From positions 497,160 to 561,159 of the forward strand of contig VZTI01003778.1 of the NCBI GenBank assembly GCA_013397865.1: a stretch of DNA of 64,000 bases, in the 5' to 3' direction. The notes beneath the pieces are model-generated. The model saw only the letters and a list, made by a program, of their open reading frames with translations, was not told where the DNA came from and ran no database searches. Source of the DNA: Struthidea cinerea (lineage: Eukaryota > Chordata > Aves > Passeriformes > Corcoracidae). Below, piece by piece: positions 1-14,276 of this stretch (position 1 is the first letter of the stretch; every line of letters begins with the position of its first letter). The translations under genes and the position numbers were made by a program.

Positions 1-3000
1 CACGCCTCTTTTCGCCAGCATTAGTCTCAGTGTGACTAAAGAAAACCAGTGCATAAAATATGCAAAAACACAATTCATTATTTCACAACGCAGTGTACAC
101 AAAATCCTCCCCAACGCACCAGCATTTAGTTTGAAATATGCCAAGGTTAATAGCTATAATGTAAAATCGTTATCTGCAGCAGAGTATTAATTAGAGGCCT
201 CATGCACAATGCATTAACAATTTGCATGCAAAGAGCGCTGCAGAGATTCTCCGCAGGAGGCTGGGAGACTTCAGGGAAAGCCTCACAATGAGCTATCTTG
301 AAGACCAAAGCAGGGCTCTAGGACAGTGCCAGACACTTCTCTCCTGCCCTGCGCTGTTTTTCGGGTCCTCGCTGCATTTCTGGTCAGACAAAATTCATTC
401 ATTTGCACTCCTCTTGGTGCAGGGGAGCCCTGCAGGCACCGGGGGTGTTTCTCAGCATTGGCCACCACAGGCAGCTTTCTTCCAAATTGTGCCAGGCACC
501 TTCTAAAGCCCCCTGACATGAAACTGTTCTGACTTGCAAGTGCCGTATATTTTTTGGAAGAGTGATATTTTGATGCAGAAAGGTCTGATTTGTTTAACAC
601 TACTATTAACAGTCAGCCAGTCCTCAAGCCCCTCAGGCCAGTAATTCAGTAGAAGCCACAGCCACAAGCCTGAGAGAAAGACAAAACCAAAAATTTCTGC
701 CATTTTTGTGAATTCTATAACTTTGGAGGTCCTCACTCTCCCATGCATGACACTTGAATACTCAGCCTTGCAGGACAGCTCTAGGACAAAGCATCAAAAC
801 TCTCACCAGGTCCATTAAACGTGTTCAGTTGCAGGAAAGGAGCACATTCCTGCTCGCAAATATCCACAGAGTGCGCATGGATCTCCATCCTTCTCTTTCC
901 TATACTGATTAACCATAGTATCAGATCTTTTTTTTCTCATCTGTATCATTTCCACTGCTTTTCTGTAGAGGTAACTGGTTTGGTTCTTGGTGTCTGTTTT
1001 CCTTCAAAAGTCAACATAATGAAAAATATTTTTCCAAGTATTTTCCACATCCAAAATAGCAAATATAGTTCTAAGCAACCACAACACACAATTAGATGTC
1101 TCAAGCAGTGTGCATAGATTTTTACAAAGTCTTGGTGAGATCACAAAACCACAAGTAAAGATGTTTGATGGGACTTTCGAGTCATCATGCACACCCTTTC
1201 CCCCCAAGGCATGCTGATCTTGAGTCAAATGGCCGATACAGACCCTCATGCAGAAGAACACACACACCCCTGCAGAAGACCTTTGATCTCATGGACTTTC
1301 CACCAGACTGGCAAAGAAACCTGGGAAAGGTGCTTCTTCAGAAGTAAAAAAAAACTTCCTTACTTTTCATCCCGGAGAAGAAATCAAGATTCCTTATCTC
1401 AGACAGCTTTCATCTGAAACGAAGAAGGTGCTGTCCTAGTAATTTGTACATATTCTTTGCTATCTTCTAGCTAAAATCCTACAGCTGGGACAGACTCATG
1501 ATTTGGCTGTGGCATATCTGAGTCTCTTATTAATGTGATGTGTCACCAAGCCAGTGGTTAAGATACCAGTCTTTTTACGAAGACTGTTATCTTGCTGCTG
1601 AACTCCAGATATGGTTGAGTGACTTGCAGATTTCTGGGTACAGTCCATGACACAAAATTCCTGCTCTAATCAGGCCTGGGTTTGATACAATGAGGACAAA
1701 GCCATTTTCTTCTGGCATTTTTAGGGTAACTTATGAGAGAGCTCACTCATGCTACAGTATGTGCCAGGATGTTTGCAAATGGTGCTGGCAAAGTTGAATG
1801 ACTCTAATGTTACCACAATACCAGGAGTGAGCTGTCCATGAGTTTTAAGATGGATCTTGATAGCCATATAAACAGGATTGTGCAACAGGGTTGTAAGTAG
1901 TCAGGGGAGATAAATCATGACCACCCCTCAGCCCTATTCCCCAAGTGGATTAAATTTTTATCAGAGCACTAGGAAGATAACACCAAATGTCAGGTGCATT
2001 CTGCTCCTGGCAGGTGCTAAAAGATATTTCATCAAATGCTTTTACCCCCCTTTTATTCTTCACTAAAGCTCCCTCTTGGTCTTCCTTTGGAGCTCCCTTT
2101 CCTCCCCAGCCAAAACCTGCAAGAGAGCAGGTATTGGTGAGGCTTCAGCCTCAGCTGTGGGCTGAGACTCCAGCCTAGGAAGACTGAGCAGAAAGCAGAA
2201 AAAATAAATCTCTGCATGTAGATACTGTCTAGCTCGTCACCTGCTAAGCAATGTCTCTTTGGGGACCACTTTGGATTTTTAAGGATTCGGTTTATTTTTC
2301 TTTTAATAAAAAACATGTAGATTTTCTGTATTTCAAATTATTCCCGTTCACTTTTCTTTCTTTTTTTTTCCTCTTGTTTCCAGCTTATTTAGGGCAGGGA
2401 AAGCATTTGACATGCAGAAAAGCCATCAGTCAACGGCCTCATATCCTTGAACCCCATGAAAAGGAAAGTGGTGACTCAATGACAAAGCCCACTCAGTGAC
2501 AAAACCCTGCCCCTGTCCCTCTTTGGGCCGTTACTCCCTATTGTACCCTTTTTCACCTTGCATTAGTCAGCATTCTTAGACTTCAAAGTGGTATCTTTGA
2601 TCCTCTCAACCTTTTCTTGCCATGTACTTCTGTCACCATACAAAAATGAGTCTCAAGATGAAAGGTGTGGAGATGAAAGAGTAGGAGAGAGAGCTCGGTC
2701 CCTGAGCAAAGGTGGGATGCAGCGGAAAAACCAGACCACAGCCATTGGTACAGGCATGAGCAGAAAGCACAACTTGCTCCCAGCAAGAAGCCACTTTGCT
2801 GCAAGCAGCTTTTAAACATGTAGGGAAGGAATGCAAGCAACAGAGCTCTGCCAGGTGATGCTGCCCTGCTCTGACCCACCAGGGTCACAGCAGGGAGTGA
2901 ATCTGCAGGACGAACCAAGCACCACAACACCCTCACAGCCACAAAGACAGATCCTAAAAACTGCATACCCAGGGGCCCTGATGAAGTCCACCAGTGTCAC

Positions 3001-6000
3001 GCAATTCCCACAAACTAAAGGCTTTTGCAAGCACTCACATCACTTCTAGAGCCTCTGAAAGAAAGTTCCCTCCAAAATTCCAAAAACAGTAACAGGAAAG
3101 TTCAAAAATGCAATCAGAGGTCCCTGGAGCACATAATACTTTTTTAGACAAAAGCTGTCAGTAACAGGAGCCTCAAATGAAGTTTCATATCTAAATAACA
3201 GGCCTTCCTTTCAGCAGCAGTAGTCACTGCTGGGAGCTCTGCATAATTTTGTGAAATCAGGCATCATGATGAATTGCCTGAATATACTCATTTTTATACT
3301 AAGAATCTATTCACTATGCCAAATTATGCTCTCATTTCTACCAGGGTTACTTGGAATAATGAAGTCACCTCTTTTATCTGGGTAAGTTCAGGGTTGTCTG
3401 GCAGAACTTTTTGAATAACAGATATTCAGGTATTTTTCAGCATCTCTTTTTTCAGAAACAAGATTTTTCCTCAGCATTTAAATATCCAAAATACAGATTT
3501 TTTTTTTTTTTACTTGACCTAGGATTTTCTTGCAAATTGTGTTTGTAGTGTCAGGCTTTTGTCTGCACAAAACTCTTTTGATAATTCCTTTTGGTCCCAG
3601 AAGTATTTTGATGACAACAATATTTTGAGATAATAATTTGAAAGATGTTATCAGCAAAAAAGAAAAAAAGCCTTTTCAGAATCTTACAATTTCCTGACAA
3701 ATTTGGGAAACAAACTACTTAACTATTTGAAATGCTGCAGCTTGCTTTAAAATACTTCCCCTCTCCAGTCTGTGCTTAGATGTCTTATTACATCCCTGAC
3801 CTAAGATCGCAGCAAAGACAAAACTTCAGATTTTCCCTGCTTCACGAAAAAAAGAAATGAGAGGACAGCAACCCTAGCAAGTCCTGAAAGACAACAATTG
3901 GATTCAATATTGTGACCCCAATGGTTATTTGATTCTGTGAATATCTGTGCCCCCAAAACCCACTGCAAAGGCATTCCAGATTTATATACTTATTTTGCAC
4001 AGGGGGCAGGTTGAGAGTATTACCTTGGGCTTTTTTTTTTATTTTTATGCGTGGATTCCTACATTAAACATATGACAAATACCCCAGCACGTTCAGAAAG
4101 CACCTGTGAAGCTGAAGAGTTGCGAGAAGAGCCTTTCTGGAAGGAGCTGATCCATTAGAGCAACCCTCTACACTCTGTCCGAGCTTTGCAAAACTACCTG
4201 GGTCAGTGATAATTATCATCAAGGTAAATTATATTCCCTGTCATGTCATATCACAATTAACCAAGCAGCCACAATCATCATCTATCTTGCTAAGCCCCTG
4301 AGTAGGCAGTTTGCTCTCTGCTGTTGAGAGATAAGATAGATGCCCACACAGCTGTGAGAAGCGTCCTATTCCCTGGCTACACACAATCCATTCCAAAGGC
4401 AATAAAAGCCCAGCAGTGTGCTATTCTGCTCCCTGCCATAACCCCTCTCTTCCTGCAGCCTAACTATCACAGGCACTCTGCCTTTCTCCCAACAGCAGCC
4501 TCGTTTATCCACTCGTCCGTCGTTTCTCCAAGTGTGGGCATGCAGTAGGAGATACGGAATGCCTGTCTGCACTTGGAGAAATCAAGCACCAGCAGATAAA
4601 TGTATCCCTCGCAGGGGTGCTCCTCAGGATTAATCAGCAAAGGCAAGAGATGGCAAAGCAGAAGTCTCTGGTGCATAAAAAGCACCCTTAGCCCTTAGTA
4701 CTAGAGGGTGCCTCCCTGCTTCAGTGCACCTACACTTACACCTCCATGAGCCCAAAGTCTCTAAACACACCAGATTTCCTTCAGTGTATTCTTGTACCTC
4801 TCTCTACCTCGGCTGCCATCTGGCTTCCAGAAATCAGAGCTGCTGACATCAAAATGTTTATAACCAACCTATAGCATAACTCCCATCAACAGCCAGTCAG
4901 CCCAGAGCCATCCTTCCACTGCTCATAAACAGCCTCAATGAGAGCAAAAATAAAATCTCACAAATGGTAAATTTTATAAATGCTTTTGATCATTACTCAC
5001 TGGCCTCATAAACCTCTCACATATTAGACAGCCATACTAAGAGGACACAGAAATTTTGCTCTTAGTGCCATAGATCTTTCTCATGTTCTTTCTATGGTTA
5101 TAATAATAGAAATTTATTGTTGCTTTCATTTCCTCCCACATTCTGTGTAATTAATCTCGATGTGTTGCCATGTACATTGAGAGACAGTACATTTCGTGCC
5201 TGCCCATTTGTATTTTTTCAACAGCAAGTCCCATCTGAGTTAATATATTGTTTTATATTATATATAACCACTGACCATAACTCAGAACACAACACATTTT
5301 CATTTTGTTGCCCCATTATTTTTGCAGTAAGTCGATACAATATGAGGTGAAGCATGCCTTGCTCAGCATTTATTGATCTGTCTGTTTGCTCATTGCTTAC
5401 ATCAAAACACCACTTGTCAGCTCTGCTCTGCTATGATTATCTTATCACGCAGGAAGCGACAGCCTCAAAGACTAAACGCTAGGCACCATCCAAGGTCAGG
5501 TGACACCAAAAACCAGCCCAAATGCTTTTGAGCAAGGCAAAGATCAGCATCTAGCACTTCAGGATCAAGTCTCCTTTTTATGCAGGGCACCTCTACATTG
5601 CAATCAGGAAAAGCAACTATTGTAGATAGATGAACACTTCAACCAGCTCTTGCAGCACTGAGGCTCAGTGTAGGCAAGGTGGTAGAGTCACAGTACTCCA
5701 AAAGGAGAGGAACCCCATGGACCACAAATGACAAGACAAGCTGTCTTAATTTTTTAGTAGAAAAAGGAATTTGGAGTATACCCAAAGCTTGTCCATCTTC
5801 CTATAAGGAATGCTGACCTCATGGCAGATTGCAGTGGAGCAGAAATGTTGTGCATTGGTTTGGACTTTTTCCTACCTCAGCAAATGCTAGAAAAGCACAA
5901 CCCTGCTTGTTGAGGACACTTAGACAGCTGTGTGTCAATGCAGCGTATCAATAACACCTTGAACCAGGACCAAATGTCCAACATGTCACCTCTCTGCATA

Positions 6001-9000
6001 TTCAATGCACCAAAACAGTGCATGCTGTTCATTCATCTTGCCCTGGCCTCATGTGATGACACATATGAGAAACAAAAATCACTGCCCCCCCTTCCTTCCA
6101 TGTTTCTCTGTCCCCTGCAGATTTTGGCTCTCAAGTTGTTCAAGAGCTTTGAAATACACATTTGGAAAGGCAACTCTGCTCTTTCATAACATGCAGCAGG
6201 GCAGTACCTGAATAAATGAATATGATTAGTGAACCCTTGCTGAAAGGATCGATCACTTTGTCTATGTAAAAAAAAAAACTGTGGAGAGACAGAGGCCAAC
6301 TCCCAATGTGCTGATGCATTTTGGAGTTTGTCAGCGGGGTCGGGGAGGGAAGTAGGGCTGTAAGTGACAGTAGAGCTTCTTGAGGATTTGGGTCACGTTG
6401 TTTTAAAACTCCAGACAGGAAAAATCAAAATTTATGGCTGGCTTACTGATTGACTGAAATAATGTACCCTCCTATCTGAAAATGGCAAAGGCCCGGTAGC
6501 AACCTCCACTGTACAGTTGTCCTACTACATGAGGGTCACAGTTTTAAGCAGATATCCTGTACTTGGGCATGCGCATAGGAGTGAGCCTCTACAGAGAGAG
6601 AAACTTACAAGGTTGTTCAGAGCAAAGAGAACCCTAAGTATTCCCTGACACAGAGACATTCTAGGGTGCTGTGCAATGGCAGTGTGCAGAAAAGGTGAAG
6701 ACCTCTCCACAGAATGTGGATATTACTCATTAACAAACTATTGTCTGTTTCAATCCTATGCTTTGGAGGCACTAGGCAAGATCAAGAGATGATGCTAACC
6801 ACCATAAGCACCCTAGAACCACAACATATGGCTCACAAACCCTGCACACTCTACTACACACACTCTCTTTTTCTGCCATCTCTTCTCCGTGGAACAACAT
6901 GTAGAGGACTTTCTGGGATGACAGCCAGGGTTGGCATGGGATGGCTTGGGGGACACAAGGAGAGCTAATTCACCATGTGAGGCTCCATGCACTGTGTCAG
7001 GGAGCTACGTAGAGCACGTCACTTCTGCTTCTCTCAGCGCAAGGCTGCAAAACAGGTTTAGAGTGACTTGTTTACACTATACAATGCCAGCACCCAGCAA
7101 CTCAACAGTCCATATAAATACAGATCGAAATTATTTCTTGTAACACACTTATGAAGAGGAACTGAAGAGCATTTCCATGCTCTGCATGGTCTGCATTACC
7201 GGTGTGGGTTTTTTAATAATGTAATCCAATATATTACAGCTAAATCTGATGAGTAAACAGCTGACTAGAGCTGACTTGTGTTCCCTGATTTACAACTGTT
7301 TGATTTCACTTTCATGTGCTGGATTTCTAATTGCAACCTATCCTACCCAAGTTGCAGCCTACACACCACTCAGTGCCGGTTACAGAGAAAGGGGGACTTG
7401 CACCCCTTCCCTCACCTGCTCTGTGGACTGATCCTGCCCTTACAGCAAAGCCCACTTGTGGCCTATACAACACTATGCTTTTCCCTTTGATGCACACAGT
7501 TTTCCTACCACGTCTCTCCCGTAAACTTCCCAGCTTCAGCTTTTGAGTTTCTCATTTTTGAGAGTCCGTGTTCTCTATCAGATGATCTTTGATTTCAAGG
7601 CTGCCAAAAGCTGCCAGCAGCAATCCGCTACCGAGGTTTGCAGAAAGCATGGGCAGCATCCTTCTCCTTCTCCACCAGAACAATGAGGGGCTGCTGGCAC
7701 TAAGCTACTTGCATTGCCTGGTGTTTCCATCCCCTGGGATGATGGAAGGGAAAGGTGCTAATGATACAATGTCCATTTTGCAGCTGCAATGTACTTCCAG
7801 AAGGGGGTAATCTAATTGGTACCATATTACTTTAACAGCAAAATCAGTGACAGGAACATGCATACTGAAGTGCTCGGTCATTTGGGGAGAGTTCATATGA
7901 GCTGTGGTGGCTGGGCTCATTGTTGTGAACTCTGAGAAAATTAGATAAGAAATGAGCTAAGAAAGAGTAAATCCTGAACTAAACCGAAGCCTGTGTGGAT
8001 CCCAGAAAAGCACAATAAATTTTCCCTCTTATTCCTCATCTTTTGGGATGATTTGTTTTCAAAACCTGCAGCTTGGGATCTCTGATCTAACACTTCACTC
8101 CTCGAAGCCCTGGGGAAGCTGGTATACGGTCTGGAGAGTCTCCACTAAAATTGACCTTGCATGTAAATCAGGGAAAGGAATGCCAGGGTGCACCAGCCAC
8201 TGGGAGTCTGCTGATGTCCTTTGGGTCTTTAGCCCTTGGCATCATCTGTGCAATGGGAGCACCTCCAGCCTCATGGCTCAAATGACACTGAAACGGTCAG
8301 AAACCACAGCCCAGCTGACAGAGTGCAGCTGAGCCTTCATTTGAATACTCACAAGGGGAAAAAAGAGGGGAAAAAAGCTCTTCTATTCAGTTCATTCCTT
8401 CTATTATTCTTCTTTGCACATGCTGCGTTTGTTTTTGTCATTAGGTTTCCAGTGTCCCTAATAAGATATTAATGAGATGCTAATTCAACATGCAAATTAC
8501 AGGAGACGGGCATGGCAAGATTGCTATATTTAGAGCCAGAGAAGGATTTTAATGGCTGTCTTCACCCATCTTGTGCCTTTTGTCAATTGCTTTCTTACTC
8601 CAGTGAGCAGTCTTGCATCCCTGAAGTGTCTAGGTGACCTTGGAGGTTAGGAAAGAGACAAAAAATCTGGACTATATTTCCATAGTAGTAGTGAGAAAAT
8701 CTCACTATGTTTCAAAGACACTGTCAAAAGGGAGCCCTCTTCTTTGAAAAAAAAAATTTAAAAAAGAAAGACCTTGGAGCCTTGCCCATTCAGGAGAATA
8801 GCAAGGGGAAGGGAGAAATGAGATGCTCATTGCCACATTGCAGAATTCAGGAGCGATGCCAGGATCCAGGTGTGACTCCATCACACAGCCTGGTCTGGAG
8901 GAGAGGAGACGGTTTTATCTACACCCTGTGGTCCAGCACACACAGCGTAACCTGTCCCATGGCCTGAGGCACAGGCAGGGGCTCTGCTCCTCCATCCATA

Positions 9001-9444
9001 GACACAGTGGGGCTGTGAGGTGTCTGCCTTGAGCTCCCAGCAAGCACACCGGTAGTTTGCACTCCTAAAATGAATGCCGCTGGAAATGTTCCCTTAAGAA
9101 AGCAAGCAAGCTGCGTGCTCAGGTATTGAAGGATGCTAAATACTCAGGATGACACCATCCATTCCTACCACCTTTGAACTCCCATGACACGCATGTCTCC
9201 CAGTCAGTGTGAAAGAGCACATTCTTGCTCCGAACTTGAGGGTCGGCTCTGCAAGTCACCAGAACTCAAGGCTTCTCTTTTGTCGCCTAGAAATTGAGAA
9301 TAAGGATAAAGTCTTCTATTTACAAATGTTGCAGCACCACAGACTACAAGAAGAGATTTGTAAACACAGTGCCTTTAAAGGTGCTTAAGCCTGAGAGAAG
9401 ACCTAGGTAGTAAAAGCAGCATGTCCTTTCTTGCCAGAAGGCGT

Positions 9445-9476
9445 TATCAAGTACCTCACTTCAGAGGTACTTGATA
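9445..9476. other. perfect 13-bp-stem hairpin
   Basis: TATCAAGTACCTC (9445-9457) and its exact reverse complement GAGGTACTTGATA (9464-9476) are separated by a 6-nt loop. A further CTTGATAAC at 9505-9513 can compete for pairing with GTTATCAAG at 9443-9451. No tRNA, snoRNA or known miRNA is recognised. Confidence 0.75.
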
Positions 9477-12400
9477 TATCATGAGAGGCTTGCCTCTTCA
9501 GAAGCTTGATAACCATGTCCCATTGCAGGGGTCAGTTTTCAGAGTGCTGGGGCATCCTGTCCTGAAGCAGCTGAATTCTGCTTCCAATCACACCAAGGAC
9601 CAAGTCCTTCACACTACCATCTTCGGAATACTTTTAAGAATAAATTGATTTTTAAATTATTATTCTTATTACTGAAAGGTGCCAGCAGCAAGCTTACTAT
9701 CTCATTTGCTGTCACCATGTTCTCATGTGCACATCAGATGCCCCCAGCTTCATGACAAGTGCACACCCAATTCCTGCCAACAGTCAGTCCCACTCACAGA
9801 GAGGCTTTTGCGTGCTTCTCAAAAGCCTAAAACAACTTTTTCCAGTCTATACAGACACGTGTAAAGGGACACCCGAAGGGACTGGCTTATAAAGCTACCG
9901 AGTTCCCCAAATTGCATTCTCAAGTTGTGGAAACCAGTCACAGCCCCTGAACCACGTGTCTGCTTGGGCAGGCATTGCCTCATTCAGTATTTGCAGCTTT
10001 GTGTACCAAGCTTCTGGCTCACAAACAGCATTTTTAGTGTTACTCTATTTTTAGATATTACCCTGAATTTCTGGCTGGACCTTTGCTTGCAGACAGACAG
10101 CCCCATGGCTCTGATGCTTCTAACAGGTTTTGATCATTTGCATCAGCTGAGAAACTGGCTCCTATTTTATGGATTTTTTTCCCCCTCTGAATCACAGTCT
10201 CCAGACTAAAATGGTACCAAAATCTCTGTAGACTTCTCCCTCCCCCAGTGGTTTCAGCTGTTTTTATTGCTCTGAGGCACCAGACAGTTTTGTTAATAAC
10301 GGTAAATCCTTTTAGCCTCTGGTTAGTGCAGGTTGTGCTGTGATTGACAAGGTAATAAAAGTGTTAATGAGAGAAACTGGCACAGCCAGAGATCAATAGT
10401 TGCCAATAAGAAAAACAATTCTGATACTTAATTTTGTAGAATTCCCCCAAAGCGGTTGAAAATACATCACAATCGGTCTATTTTATTGTTTAATAGATGT
10501 TCTCTCCCTGGTGGTCTCAGATAGAGATCAAATTAACTGGAGATTGGGTGAAATGGCAAAGAAGGGAGGAGGATTCTTGTTCCTCCCAAGCTTGCAGGAC
10601 TGTTGGGACATGGAGCTCTAGGGCAAAGCCATTTCTGAAATAAACGTGTTTGGGGCTACCTTTCCCATCCAGATGATTTCCCAAATCACTCCTTTCTGCA
10701 CATTTTTCCTACAGTACAAATACAGGGGGGGAAATAGAACAAAATGACAGCTGCAGTGCCAGTGGTCACATCGAGGTTATGGCCAGAAGATCAACCATAA
10801 TCAAAATGCTGATTCAACGGTGCTGCCCCAAAGGGCAAAGATACAGATATGCCAAAGGAGTCAGGGAAAATGCCCTTTGAAAAAGAAGCAGTTTTAAGAT
10901 TCGTGCCAACCTGTGTTTCTGAGGGCTAATCAGAGTGGTAAAAGCAGATGAAGCACATACAACTTGTACCCAGATTAACATCAGTTTCTTTCTAACAGGC
11001 TCGCATACACAGCACACCCTGTGTGGCCCTAAACACCCTGTAACACCCTAAATCTCCTCTCACAAATCTGTCTGGTGCCAGATGCATATAAAAGCCTAAT
11101 CTCATTTCAAGGGCAGCTGTTAAACTTAAGGAAATGTGTGCTGGCAGTAGGAAGCACCGCCAAACTGGAAATGCAGTGAGGGGAGGGAAACGGTTTCAAG
11201 AGGAGCACAGAAAGGCTGTAAGTCAAAGGAAGAGAAACTGCTGTACATTCGTGAATGTGTGGACAAGGGGAGAAGGACCAGTCTTTAACAACACAAAAAT
11301 GACTGTGAATACATTATCCAGAGGCTGGTTGGATTATGCATGGATGGTAAGAATCTTTGGGCAGCTTAACGACGGCAGCTTGTGCGGTCCCACTGGTCGT
11401 GCACAGAGAGTACCAGCAAAGTCAAAGGGAAAGACGAAAGGAGGCCTCTTCGCATGAGCTGTGCTCGTGGGGGATGCTGCTGTGAAACCCCTTCTCGGGC
11501 AGGACAAAGAAATTACCAGCTCCAGTCTGACAGCAATAATTTTTGATATATATATCACATTAATATCTGACACAAAATTTCATTTCTACCCCTGCATTAT
11601 GAGGGGTTCAAGGCATTTTGCTGAACTGTGGAACACAGAGGGGCAGCAGAGGACACTTGTGCAGGGCTGGCTTTGGATTCTAAGCCTACCAGTCATCAAA
11701 ATTAGTGGCTAAAACTTCATCTATCTTGACAAAAAGCAGAGCCTGGGCAAAGTTGAAGGCTTTTGGAAATAACTCCACCTTTTTTTTAATGTGTGGGAAC
11801 GATATGCAGGCTCTAATGTAGACTCTTCTCGTATTGCATCTCACAGGTGTCTGCGGGCTTTAGGGCAGGAACAGGGAGGCTGGCAAATGCAGATGCTCTT
11901 ACTTTACATCAGGAAAGTTCTGCACAGAGATAAACTCAGGCTAATTCAGCTACACAGGTAGGCAGACAGCAGCATACCAGAGGAGTGCTCTTTCCTGAAA
12001 GCTTTGGTGTGAGCTCGAAGGAGCTGTGAGCCACATTCTCAGCTGGCAGGAAGAAAGTCGTGCCTGAATTTTCCGGCATGGGCCCTTAAGTTTTTGAGTA
12101 AAACTACATGGAGCTGTTCTGCAGGTCCAGTTGAGCATGCAAGGTCTCCAAATGCAGTCTCTGACAAGGCAAATATGGATATCTGTGGAGCAAATACAAC
12201 TGTGGTAGAGCCAAAAAGGGTAGGTAGATCCAAATCTGTTCTTCCTTGCTCCTCCCATCCCATAGCATAATTAAACAAATATTCCTGCCTATAAAGAGAG
12301 GGGAATAATTGGAATCAAAGAGCATGAAGGGAGAGATCAGCGTGAAAGGATATCCAGATGAAACCAAGGGGTTTGGCTTATCCCTTTGGCTTTATCCCCC

Positions 12401-13702
12401 TTTTCTCATCCTGTCTGTATTAATGTGGTGCTAAAACCTTATTGTCTGACTGCATTACTATTAATGGCAACTGGTACCCCAGAGGTCAGGGTGGCACTGC
12501 AGCTTGCCATTCACTTTAATTATCGATGCACATCACCAGCTTCAGAAATAAGAAGAGATAAGATGAGGATTATTGAATCCCATCTTATGCTGTGTGTTAT
12601 TGTACACTCTACATCCTGATCGGTTCCTATCAGCTTTTCTCAGCTCACTGCAGGGAGGGAGGGGAAAAGCAAGAAGGTTTTCTCTTTATGTTTTCATTTT
12701 GCCCACATCTTTACAAATTTGGCCAAAACAAATTCTGACCATCACATTAATGGCTACATCTGCCCAGTGACTTGGCTTGTGGCCAAAATATTTAGATATT
12801 TAGCTCTTTAGATATCCAAATATGAAGGCATTTAGCCAAATATCAGAAACCCAAATATTTAGATGTGTCTGCAGCAGTTGTTGCTGTACTTCAGGACTAT
12901 CACTGAGACAGGAACAAGTACATGGCTTAGTCTCATTTGGTGGGAACAGATCAGACTAAAGAGAACTTAAAGATGTAGATAAAATTCACCATTCTCTGAT
13001 AAAACACACCATTCACTGTCATTTTACCCGGATTCAACACTGAACTAAACAAGCTGAATCAAAACAGGGGAGGGGATGGGTTTTTCAGACAACAAAAAAA
13101 ATTAATAATATCTCAAGTGTATAAAGTATTTTCCCAGCAGACTCTTTCCAACCCAAAGAGCTGTCTCTTACATGGCATATTCAAAGAGAGAGAACTGCTA
13201 GGTGAAAAAAAATTAACAGATTCTCTGCATCTGCAGAGAGTCCCCCGCACGTATTGGGCATTCCACTAAAATAATCACAATGTATTATTCATGGAAATGT
13301 ATGCAAAAGCCAAACAAGAGGAGCTATCCATATGCACTAAGTACCCATGCTAGTTTTCAAAGGCAGCTCAGAAGAAATGGTAGCCTTTTATCTAGCCTGT
13401 CATTTACAAGCCATGTAACTCAGCTCTCAAGTTCCAACAGACTACAGGCTCCCAAACGTAACTCATCGGGTTTGTTCATGATAAAACAAGACTAGGAGAA
13501 AGGCAGTTGGAATAAAACTTCCCCTGGGGAGCACTGCCCACACCAATATATGGCTTTTCCCCGTTTTCATGCAAGGCACACGTAACCTTGTTAGCATTTC
13601 TTTTAATACCTCCAATCAAGAGGCAGGTAGGCCTGCCACATGAGTTAAAGAAAAGGTCATTGACAACCCCCTTTCCAAACTGAAGCTATGAAATACATAT
13701 AT

Positions 13703-13735
13703 TTTATACACACACATATAGATATATATATATAT
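13703..13735. repeat. short CA/TA microsatellite
   Basis: A (CA)n stretch passes through CATATAG into a (TA)7 run ending at 13735. Simple repeat. Confidence 0.85.
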
Positions 13736-14251
13736 GCTGGCTCCACTTTGCTCCCTTTCAAAGCACGATGATTACCTCTCACAGATGCAATGACAAGAGG
13801 CGCCTTTGGCAATCCCACGGTTCCCTTCTCTTTCTGACAACTGGCAGAATGAAGGGGAAGAAAAGCCCAGAAGCCTTTTTTAGCCTCTTTATTTTTCTTT
13901 GTCACATCATTAAGGGTTCAATGAATCTCCAATTAAATTTCCCTGACTGCTGTCACCATTTTGATTGATAGGTGTCCTTGGATCAACCTCAGTAGGGCAT
14001 GTTGTTGCACCGAACCCCCCCCTTTCCACTCACCATCCATTATCAGCCCCTTGTCATCATTACCTTCACGTGTCAGTTCATTTACCACAGAAACGGTGTC
14101 ACCAGCCGATAGGGGCAATAGAAAAACATTTGTTACAAATAGGGAAAAAGGTTCATGAATCAGGTTGTGCTTCAGCCTGAAACTCATGGAGAAATAGTGT
14201 ATCTCCAGTATGCTTGTTCACCAGCTGCCCTTATAAAAAACTCCAAACAAA

Positions 14252-14276
14252 ACACACACACACACACACACACACA
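14252..14276. repeat. (AC)12 microsatellite
   Basis: Twelve uninterrupted AC dinucleotides, preceded by an AAACAAAAC stretch. A typical polymorphic vertebrate dinucleotide repeat. Confidence 0.95.
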
